Shown here: positions 33,513 to 40,340 of the stretch, piece by piece | How the letters are laid out: every line of letters begins with the position of its first letter | Numbering within the stretch: the first letter of the stretch is position 1 | Made by a program: the position numbers and the translations under genes | Notes under the pieces: model-generated | What the model saw: only the letters and a program-made list of their open reading frames with translations | Told to the model about the DNA's origin: nothing | Databases searched by the model: none | Origin: JBFAPK01 sp040676675 | GTDB lineage: Bacteria > Actinomycetota > Actinomycetes > Mycobacteriales > Micromonosporaceae | Length of the DNA stretch: 64,000 nucleotides | NCBI RefSeq assembly: GCF_040676675.1 | Contig: NZ_JBFAPK010000045.1 | Location: forward strand, 1 to 64,000 | Reading direction: 5' to 3'

Positions 33513-33850
33513 ATCGAGCACACCTTCCGCGTGCTCAGACAGACCCTCGGCTGGACCAGCCCGGAACTGCGCGACCCGGCCGCCGCCGACCGGTGGACCC
33601 GGCTCGTCCTGGCCGTCTACACCCGGCTCCGCCTCGCCTGCGGCGCCGTCGTCGATCTACTCCTCCTGGGACGGGCCGACACCGACCGCACGGCTCACGT
33701 CGGCCCGCCACCGTCGTGGGTTTCGACACCTCCACGGCAAAACCGGTACTCCCGCCGCTGCGCCGAGACCCTCACGACGCGACGTTGGGCGTCGACCGGA
33801 CCGGCCGCGGCACCCGGACTCGTCGGTGCCGCGGCCGGTCCGGCGGGGGC
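33513..33850 (+). mobile_element. Transposase C-terminal remnant
   Basis: Reads IEHTFRVLRQTLGWTSPELR then DPAAADRWTRLVLAVYTRLR, the signature end of a group of actinobacterial DDE transposases (HTFR..KQTLGW..P.LRDP.AADRWTWLV). The trailing RLTSARHRRGFRHLHGKTGT and APRPSRRDVGRRPD are in another frame, so it is shifted and incomplete. No terminal inverted repeats were found. Confidence 0.75.
33796..33843 (-). terminator. 19-bp perfect hairpin downstream of a secreted-protein gene
   Basis: CCGGACCGGCCGCGGCACC pairs with GGTGCCGCGGCCGGTCCGG around a 10-nt loop. It starts 9 nt past the stop of the minus-strand gene at 33853 and overlaps the transposase remnant. The strongest hairpin in the window; no U-tract. 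Confidence 0.75.
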
Positions 33851-33852
33851 CG

Positions 33853-34401
33853 TCAGACGAGGCAGCCCACCCACTTGGGCGGCACATAGAAGGTTGCGTC
33901 GTGCCGGACACCGTTCTCGTCGTAGGCGAGGAGGATCGCCTGTCCGTCGTAGTAGCTGCCGGCTTGGAAGCATGGAACGGGATTCGTCAGACAGAGCAGC
34001 TGGGTCTGCCCGGCTACGGCGCAGGTGTTGAACGACTCCTGGAGGGGAACCGGGTAGTTGTTGTAGTAGCGGTAGATGTCGACGCCCGCCGCCAGCGACT
34101 GCGGCACGCCGCCGACGCAGTCGACGAACACCGAGAACACCACCGAGTTGCCGCTCAGGTACGGACCACCCCCGTAGACATAGCAGGTGATGGTCGTGTT
34201 CGTAGAGTTCCCGCCGGCCGACTTCTTGCCCAGAACGAGCGGATTGCTCAGGCCCGGCTTGTTGTCCCGGCGATCGGCGGCTCCGGCGCCGGGAGTGTCG
34301 GTCTGCGGTGCGGCCGAGGCAGTGCCCGGCGCCGCCAGCACGGCGGCGACGAGCAGTGCTGCGGTGACGATGCCGGCTGTGCGCCGTAACCCCTGATACA
34401 T
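33853..34401 (-). CDS. Small secreted protein, function unknown
   Basis: 182 aa. A clear signal peptide (basic start, TAALLVAAVLAAPGTASA, cleavage near residue 31) then ~150 residues with NTTITCYVYGGGPYLSG, YYNNYPVPLQESFNTCAVAG and a C-terminal DATFYVPPKWVGCLV. Six cysteines in the mature part could form disulphides. No family recognised. ATG 34401 has GAAGGGAA about 6 nt upstream. It follows the AfsR-like gene on the same strand by 97 nt and ends at a very strong hairpin. Secreted; perhaps regulated with the AfsR-like regulator. Confidence 0.75.
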   Translation of the reverse strand: MYQGLRRTAGIVTAALLVAAVLAAPGTASAAPQTDTPGAGAADRRDNKPGLSNPLVLGKKSAGGNSTNTTITCYVYGGGPYLSGNSVVFSVFVDCVGGVPQSLAAGVDIYRYYNNYPVPLQESFNTCAVAGQTQLLCLTNPVPCFQAGSYYDGQAILLAYDENGVRHDATFYVPPKWVGCLV

Positions 34402-34498
34402 GCGGGTTTCCCTTCACGTTGTCGGCCCGGCCGGAACCGGCCGGTGCTGAACGACATGGACCCACATGAGTTTGGAATCGGACTGGACGGAGTCTGGA

Positions 34499-37417
34499 TC
34501 ACCCGCCTATCGCGCGTACCGTATCCCGCTGAGCCCGGGCGATGCCCTCGTGCGCGTGTTCCTGCTCGTCGTGGTCGCCGGTCGCGGTGGCGATCGACAG
34601 CGCGGCGGCGTGCCGGGCCACGGCCTCGGTGGTACGGCCCACGGCCGTCAGTACGTCACCGAGGATATTGAGTGCGCTCGCCTCCCCGTAGCGATGCCCG
34701 ATCGAACGCAGGATGCGGATCGCCATGGTCAGGTCGCCGATCGCGCGCGCGTGGTCGCCGCGAGTGCCGTGCACCCGGCCCAGGTTCGTGAGCGCGACGG
34801 CTTCGCCGTAGGCGTGTCCGGCGGTCCGGAAAATATCGCTTGCCGCCGACAGATGCCCGGCCGCCTCGTCGTGCCGCCCGAGGCTGGTGCACACGTCGCC
34901 GAGGTTCGTCAGGGCCGTGGCCGCTCCGACGGCGGCGCCGGCCTCGCGGAACAGGGCGGCGGCGCGCAACAACTGGTCGTACGCCTCGTCGAGGTGGCCC
35001 GGACGGGTGTTGGCGTTGCCGAGGTTAACCAGCGTGGATGCCTCGCCGTATCGGTCGCCGGCCCGGCGATAGGCAGCGAGCGCGGCCCGTTGGTGCGCGG
35101 CGGCGTCGTCGCGGCCGAGACGTTCGTAGACGATGCCGAGGTTGGACAGGGCTCGGGCGGCGCCGAGCTGGTAGCCGCACCGGTTCAAAACCGCGACGGC
35201 CTCGGACAGGTGCGTCTCGGCGAGTTCGTAGCGGCCGAGCAGCCGGTGTACGGCACCGACGTTGGTCAGCGCCACGCCGAGCCGGGCCGGGTCGCCGCTG
35301 TGCCGTGCCGCTTCGAGCGCGTAGCCGTGCAGCGCCTCGGCGTGTGTGTAGCCGCCGCCCTCGAGGTGGCGGTACAGCGTGGCGGCGAGATCGGTCGTGA
35401 ACTGGGGCCGGCCGTGCTCCAGCCCGGTGGCGGCGGTGGCGACGAGGCCGGGCAGTTCCGCGTCCAGCCAGGCACGTGCCGCGGTCGCATCCGGAAAGCT
35501 CTGCGCGCGTGCCACCGCCGGGCGGTGTGCCCGGTCGGCGGGATGCAGCCGGTCCATCGCCGCCGCGGCCGTGCCGAGCAGGTGGGCGTGCAGCCGGTCG
35601 AGCGCCCCTGCGGGATCGTCGGCGGCGGCCAGCTCGGCGGCGTACGCGCGCAGCAGGTCGTGCATCACGTACCGGCCGGGCGGTTCGGCGCGGACGAGGT
35701 GCTTGCGGGCCAGCAGTTCGAGGTGCGTCGCGACGTCGGTGCGCGCCATGGCGGCGAGCGCGGCGGCGGCGTCTCCGTCGAACGACGGGCCGGGATGCAG
35801 TCCGAGGTGCCGGAACAGCCGGGCCGCCTCCGCCGGAAGCTGCCGGTAGGACCAGGAGAACACCACCCGTACGGCCGCCCGCACGTCACCGCCCGGATCC
35901 AGTAACCGCAGCCGCCGCTGTCGGTCGGCTAGCTCGCTCACCAGACCAGCGAGCGGCTCCGCGGGCCGGAACGCCGCCAGTTCGGCCGCGACCCGCAGGG
36001 CCAGTGGGAGGCGTGCACACAGCCGAGCCAGCGCGGCTGCGGCCTCCGGTTCCCGATCGACGCGTACGCCGACGAGCGAGCGCAGCAGCGCCAGCGCCTC
36101 CGGGGCGGAGAGCAGGTCCAGCGTGAGGCGGCGGGCACCGTGCAGGGCCACCAGTCCGGCGAGGCTGTCGCGGCTGGTGATGAGGACCGTGGCCGCACCC
36201 GTGCCCGGGATCAGGGGTCGGACCTGGTCGACGGAGGCGGCATTGTCGAGAAGGATCAGCAGGCTGCGGCCCGCAGTCTCGGCCCGGTACCGGGCGGCCC
36301 GGCGGTCGAGGTCGGTCGGGATACCGGCGGCCGGGACGCCAAGGGACTCCAGGAGGTGTCCGAGCGCGGTCCTGGCCGACACGGGGCGGCGCGGATCGTA
36401 GCCGCGCAGGTCCAGATGCAGCTGCCCATCGGGAAACCGGTCGCGCGTGCGGTGTGCCCACTGTACGGCCAGCGTCGTCTTGCCGACCCCGGCGGTGCCG
36501 CAGACGACGCCGATCCGCACCGCCGTGCCATTTTCCCTGACCAGCTCGTCCAGGGCGGACAACTCGGTCTCGCGCCCGGTGAAGCCGGCGGCCTCAGCCG
36601 GGAGCTGATTGACCGGCGGCGCGGTGAGGGCCGTGCCGACCAGCGGATCCACCGGCGGCGCGGGTGCCTCGTCGTCGAGTACGCGCAGGTAGGCCGCGAC
36701 GAGGTCGGGTCCTGGGCCGACGCCCAGTTCCTCGGCGAGGTGCCGGCGCGCGACATCGTAGGCCGTCAACGCCTCGGCGCGCCGACCGACGGCGTGGTGT
36801 GCCAGGATCAGCCGCGCGTGCACCGCCTCGTCCAGCGGGTGTGCCGCCGCTTCCTCACGCAGCAACGGCAGGGCCCGGTCGCCGGAGCCCAGGGCCAGCA
36901 TCACATCGGCGTAGCGGGCCACCGCCGCGCGGCGTTCGTCGAGCAGCGAACGGACCATCGGATGCCCGGCGAGCGCGGGTACGTCGGCGAACGGTGCTCC
37001 CTGCCACATGTCGAGCGCGTCGGCGAGCCGCGCCGCGACGTCCTGCGGATCGCCGCGGCGGTCGGCCTCCGCCGCGGCGGCCAGCAGGTCGCGGAACCGG
37101 TCGAGGTCGACCGCGCCGGCCGGCAGTCGCAGCGCGTACCCGCCCCCGGCGAAGGGCAGAACCGCGCTGGGCGTGTGAGCTCGCCGGTCGGGTTCGAGGA
37201 GCCGGCGTAGATGCTTCACGTGGGTCTGGATCACGTTGGTGGCGCTGGGCGGCGCCTGCTCACCCCACAACACGTCGACGATGCGTGAACCCAGCAGCGG
37301 GCGGCCCCCCGCGAGCACGAGCAGGCCGAGCACGGCGCGACGGCCGGCTGGACCGAGGTCGATCTCCCTGCCGTCGCGCCAGAGCCGGGTGGGACCGAGG
37401 ACCTGGATGACAAGCAA
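34499..37417 (-). CDS. AfsR/SARP-type regulator (BTAD, NB-ARC and TPR)
   Basis: 972 aa from TTG 37417, preferred over ATG 37453 because GAGGGAG lies 6 nt upstream and the protein then begins LVIQVLGPTRLWRDG as usual for SARPs. OmpR-like winged helix (~1-95), bacterial transcriptional activator domain (~100-248), NB-ARC-type ATPase with P-loop GTAGVGKTTLA (307-317) and LLILLDNA, then TPR repeats (~650-950) with repeated ALTNLG..... units. AfsR-like proteins activate antibiotic or developmental genes after phosphorylation or ligand binding. No biosynthetic cluster adjoins it here. Transcribed toward the small secreted protein and preceded by the NucA/NucB gene. Confidence 0.93.
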   Translation of the reverse strand: MLVIQVLGPTRLWRDGREIDLGPAGRRAVLGLLVLAGGRPLLGSRIVDVLWGEQAPPSATNVIQTHVKHLRRLLEPDRRAHTPSAVLPFAGGGYALRLPAGAVDLDRFRDLLAAAAEADRRGDPQDVAARLADALDMWQGAPFADVPALAGHPMVRSLLDERRAAVARYADVMLALGSGDRALPLLREEAAAHPLDEAVHARLILAHHAVGRRAEALTAYDVARRHLAEELGVGPGPDLVAAYLRVLDDEAPAPPVDPLVGTALTAPPVNQLPAEAAGFTGRETELSALDELVRENGTAVRIGVVCGTAGVGKTTLAVQWAHRTRDRFPDGQLHLDLRGYDPRRPVSARTALGHLLESLGVPAAGIPTDLDRRAARYRAETAGRSLLILLDNAASVDQVRPLIPGTGAATVLITSRDSLAGLVALHGARRLTLDLLSAPEALALLRSLVGVRVDREPEAAAALARLCARLPLALRVAAELAAFRPAEPLAGLVSELADRQRRLRLLDPGGDVRAAVRVVFSWSYRQLPAEAARLFRHLGLHPGPSFDGDAAAALAAMARTDVATHLELLARKHLVRAEPPGRYVMHDLLRAYAAELAAADDPAGALDRLHAHLLGTAAAAMDRLHPADRAHRPAVARAQSFPDATAARAWLDAELPGLVATAATGLEHGRPQFTTDLAATLYRHLEGGGYTHAEALHGYALEAARHSGDPARLGVALTNVGAVHRLLGRYELAETHLSEAVAVLNRCGYQLGAARALSNLGIVYERLGRDDAAAHQRAALAAYRRAGDRYGEASTLVNLGNANTRPGHLDEAYDQLLRAAALFREAGAAVGAATALTNLGDVCTSLGRHDEAAGHLSAASDIFRTAGHAYGEAVALTNLGRVHGTRGDHARAIGDLTMAIRILRSIGHRYGEASALNILGDVLTAVGRTTEAVARHAAALSIATATGDHDEQEHAHEGIARAQRDTVRAIGG

Positions 37418-37500
37418 TCCGCACTCCCTCGCAGCAATGCTCGAGGTCTCCATTTTGGTGCGTCATCCAGCACGATTCCAGATCGATCGGTACGATTGTG

Positions 37501-37530
37501 TCCCCCGAGGACCGGACGGTCCTCGGGGGA
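37501..37530 (-). terminator. 13-bp hairpin after the NucA/NucB-domain gene
   Basis: TCCCCCGAGGACC / GGTCCTCGGGGGA with a GGAC tetraloop, 12 nt past the stop at 37543. Good terminator placement between this gene and the AfsR-like gene. Confidence 0.75.
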
Positions 37531-37542
37531 ACGCGTCGGGAG

Positions 37543-38805
37543 TCAGTTGACGACTACGTCGAACGCCTCGCGTTCGAGCACCCGATTGGTCCGGTAGAAG
37601 ACGCTGAGGTCCGAGCCGCCGCCGCTGTTCTCCGTCGCCGGGATCAGGCAGATGCTGTATCCACCGTTGTCACCCGGCTGCCTGACCTGCGCGATGTTCG
37701 GAGCGATCTGGCACCCGTCGAAGGTGCGCCCGTACTGGTGGCCGCCGGTGTAGGCGCCCTCCCACGTCGACCGGAACGGGTACTCGTCGCAGCTCCAGTC
37801 GCTGCTCGGCTTCGGGATGCTGGCCGGGCAGGCCCGGTTGCCGTTGTTCTCTTGAGCGGTCGGGTCGGTCAGCCGGGTCAGCCGCGACTTGAGTCCGTAG
37901 CCGATGGCCAACGCGACGTGCCGGGCAAAGCTCGGATGCTCGAAGCTGTACACGTTGAACACCGGAACCACATGGCCGAAGACGCAGCCTGGCGACGCAC
38001 CCGGGACCGAGGTGTCGCAGCGTACCGGCTGGGGCGTGGCGATGAGGGCGTTGGTGCAGCCGTTGTACCAGGCCACGTTGCAGAACCACCAGCCGACGTT
38101 GGTCTGCACGTTGACCGGCGTACCACCGGTGATCGCGTTGGCCGTGACGGACATCTGCGCCCGGGCGGTGAGCGCGTAGAACCACTGGTCCGGTGTCGAC
38201 GGGTTGGCCGAGCACGGCCCGGTACACCAGGCGTCACCCCGGATGAACGTGCCCGCGACCTGGCCCCAGGCCAGCAGCATCGTGAACTCGGTTTCGTGCG
38301 TCCAGGACCGCGACGTCACCGAGACGTTGGCGTAGCTGACGACCTGGTAGTCGAACCCGCCGACGATCGCACCGGTCTGAACGATGTAGACGATCACGCC
38401 CGCGGTGGTGTTGATGCAGCCTGTCGTACGGGTATAACCCCAGGTGCTGGGGCAGTTGCTCGGAATGGCGTTGGGCCGGGCACCGCCGGTTCCGCTGGCG
38501 GGTTTGTAGTCGCTGCACGTCGCCACCGTCGCCTTGCCGGTCGCGTCGCCGGTCGTGGCCCGTGCTGACGCGACCTTCTGGCGACGCTCCCGCGCACACT
38601 TCTCGGTGAGGACGGGGCCGCTGCCGGCCCGCTCCGCGGCGGCGACCGCCTCGGCCGGCGGTTCCGGCAGACGGTCGGCGTCGACCGACGCCGCGCTCGC
38701 CGGTGCCAGGTCGGCCGGGGTGGCCGACGCCGCGCTCGTCGGTGCCAGCGCGGTGGCCGCCACCACCAGCACGGCAATCAGTTTTCTGCGCGCGATTCGA
38801 CTCAT
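37543..38805 (-). CDS. Secreted protein with C-terminal NucA/NucB nuclease-like domain
   Basis: 420 aa; ATG 38805 has AGGAGG 6 nt upstream. Signal peptide (~6-28), an acidic/Ala-rich segment, a Cys-rich beta domain (~95-310: NCPSTWGYTRTTGC, GWWFCNVAWYNGC) and a C-terminal NucA/NucB-type region (~323-420) with ACPASIP, the hallmark CDEYPF (339-344) followed by RST, GCQIAP, then LIPATENSGGGSDLSVFYR. NucA/NucB proteins are secreted DNases; DEYPF holds their key acidic residue. Whether it is a free nuclease or an exported toxin is open; no immunity gene is obvious beside it. Monocistronic with its own terminator. Confidence 0.8.
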   Translation of the reverse strand: MSRIARRKLIAVLVVAATALAPTSAASATPADLAPASAASVDADRLPEPPAEAVAAAERAGSGPVLTEKCARERRQKVASARATTGDATGKATVATCSDYKPASGTGGARPNAIPSNCPSTWGYTRTTGCINTTAGVIVYIVQTGAIVGGFDYQVVSYANVSVTSRSWTHETEFTMLLAWGQVAGTFIRGDAWCTGPCSANPSTPDQWFYALTARAQMSVTANAITGGTPVNVQTNVGWWFCNVAWYNGCTNALIATPQPVRCDTSVPGASPGCVFGHVVPVFNVYSFEHPSFARHVALAIGYGLKSRLTRLTDPTAQENNGNRACPASIPKPSSDWSCDEYPFRSTWEGAYTGGHQYGRTFDGCQIAPNIAQVRQPGDNGGYSICLIPATENSGGGSDLSVFYRTNRVLEREAFDVVVN

Positions 38806-39000
38806 CAGCGCCTCCTGCAGACCAAAAAGTGATCAAAGTGGCGACAGCCTATGGGCGGCGACTGGACAGCGACTGGACCACCGCTGGCGCTGGCGGCTTG
38901 GCTTTTCGACCGGTCACGGCCACCTGTTGGGTGGAGGACCGACGTGGCATCGGTCGACGAAAGAGGCCCGGCGAAGGACCGCAAGGCGATCAGCGGGCGA

Positions 39001-39378
39001 TCAACCGTTCTTGGCGTCGTACGCCGCTTGGCTGCGCTCGATCTGCGGGTTGTGCTCGACCGCCCACTCGGCGAGCGTCACGGCGGGCTCGATCAGGGTC
39101 CGGCCGGTGGGCGTCAGCTCGTACTCGACCCGCGGTGGCACCTCGGCGTAGACGGTTCGCGAGACCAGTCCGTCCCGCTCGAGGTGCCGTAGCGTGCGGG
39201 TCAGCATGCGCTGGGAGATCCCGGGGATCCGCTGCTGCACGTCGGTGAACCTCATGCGCTCAGCGTCGAGCGTCGCGATCACGAGAAGGGTCCACTTGTC
39301 CGCGATCCGGTCGAGGATGCCGCGGATCGACCGCCCACCGTCGCCTCGGATCAAGCAGATCCTCTGGTACTTGCTCAT
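39001..39378 (-). CDS. HxlR-family transcriptional regulator
   Basis: 125 aa from ATG 39378 (CGGAG about 5 nt upstream). Winged helix typical of HxlR: ILDRIADKWTLLVIATL, RFTDVQQRIPGISQRMLTRT, LRHLERDGLVSRTVYAEVPP, RVEYELTPTGRTL. HxlR regulators sense redox or electrophile stress, some through cysteines; one Cys (RICLIRG) is near the start here. Divergent from the DoxX-like gene, its likely target, with a 14-bp palindrome between them. Confidence 0.93.
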   Translation of the reverse strand: MSKYQRICLIRGDGGRSIRGILDRIADKWTLLVIATLDAERMRFTDVQQRIPGISQRMLTRTLRHLERDGLVSRTVYAEVPPRVEYELTPTGRTLIEPAVTLAEWAVEHNPQIERSQAAYDAKNG

Positions 39379-39398
39379 GGCACTCCGTTGTTCCTCAC

Positions 39399-39412
39399 GC
39401 ACACGCGTGTGC
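39399..39412. promoter_or_regulatory. Perfect 14-bp palindrome upstream of hxlR
   Basis: GCACACGCGTGTGC is self-complementary and lies 21 nt before the hxlR start in the ~100-bp divergent region. Candidate operator; the ACTAACAAAGGGTAACTA stretch nearer doxX is a second possibility. Confidence 0.4.
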
Positions 39413-39478
39413 CTTTTGTAGACCCCAGGATTGTGCCGCACCATGGGCTACTAACAAAGGGTAACTATTGGAGTGGAC

Positions 39479-39844
39479 ATGGACGTCGCATACTGGATCG
39501 TGGCCGGGCTCCTCGCGCTCTTCTACCTCTACACGGGTGGGATCAAGGTGTTCCGGAGCCAGGAGAAGCTGGCGCCGATGATGGCCTGGGCGGGCACCAC
39601 GATCCCCATGCCCGGTGTCCGGGCGATCGGCCTCGTGGAGCTGCTCGGCGCCGCCGGTCTCCTCCTTCCGCGGGCTACCGGGATCGTGCCGGCGCTCGCC
39701 GCCCTGGCGGCGGTCGGGCTGCTGGTGATACAGGTCCTCGCGGCAGGTTTCCACCTGTCGCGGGGCGAGGTGAAGGATCTGTGGCTCAACATCGTGCTGG
39801 TCGTGCTCGCCGCGGTCGCGGCCTGGCTCGCGACCGCCCGCTGA
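39479..39844 (+). CDS. DoxX-like integral membrane protein
   Basis: 121 aa from ATG 39479 (GGAG about 6 nt upstream; GTG 39473 is also possible). Four membrane helices: YWIVAGLLALFYLYTGGIKV, a helix ending in RAIGLVELLGAAGLLLP, LAALAAVGLLVIQVLAAGF and LNIVLVVLAAVAAWLA. The LA.....G..K.......E and GL.ELLGA.GLLLP patterns are those of the DoxX-like family, often induced with HxlR regulators under oxidative or electrophile stress. Divergently arranged with the HxlR gene. Confidence 0.9.
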   Translation: MDVAYWIVAGLLALFYLYTGGIKVFRSQEKLAPMMAWAGTTIPMPGVRAIGLVELLGAAGLLLPRATGIVPALAALAAVGLLVIQVLAAGFHLSRGEVKDLWLNIVLVVLAAVAAWLATAR

Positions 39845-39928
39845 CCGGTGCGAGTTGTCACAGGCCCGCCTCCCGTTCGACCTGATTGCGTCGGACAAGA
39901 GCACCGAAAAACCCGGTAACCTGCAGAA

Positions 39929-40204
39929 ATGTTGTGGTGGTCTTGCTACGCGGGGCACGTGTTCGCCGCTCCGGCCGTTCCTCAGGGCGAAGAAATGTCG
40001 TGCCCTGTGACCGACGAGGCATCGGGGGAATTGTGCGGAACGTTCTTCATCTTCGCGCCGTTCGCCACCGAGGCGGAAGCCCGGAACACGCCACCCAGGT
40101 CAGGTCCTGAGAGGTGGGCTCCCTGGGCCCGCTGCACACCTCCCCCGGTAGCGGACGGTCTGACACTGGCTCCCGGGATACCCCGGTGTCTCATGACCCA
40201 TTAA
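39929..40204 (+). CDS. Possible small zinc-ribbon protein
   Basis: A 91-codon frame reads MLWWSCYAGHVFAAPAVPQG, then EEMSCPVTDEASGELCGTFF. The CYAGH...CPV....CG arrangement resembles a small zinc ribbon, but the C-terminal half is low-complexity and no ribosome site is clear. Listed only because it is the one candidate in the 496-bp gap between doxX and the ligase gene. Confidence 0.25.
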   Translation: MLWWSCYAGHVFAAPAVPQGEEMSCPVTDEASGELCGTFFIFAPFATEAEARNTPPRSGPERWAPWARCTPPPVADGLTLAPGIPRCLMTH

Positions 40205-40340
40205 ACCCACTGAACTTGACCAGCGACCCGCGAGACAGGCCCTGACACCGGCCGAGACAGGCGCTCGCCAGCACGGCCGAATCGTCGTACCCGCTGCCTA
40301 GGCTGGCCACCACAGCCGGTGCACACAACGGGGAGATGTC

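Noticed and set aside
33531..34031. Plus-strand frame opposite the secreted protein as a gene
   Set aside because: Only its first part is transposase remnant; the rest is antisense to a gene with signal peptide, ribosome site and terminator.
34466..35905. 479-codon plus-strand frame inside the AfsR-like gene
   Set aside because: Gly/Arg/Val-rich antisense translation of the TPR region; no domain or ribosome site.
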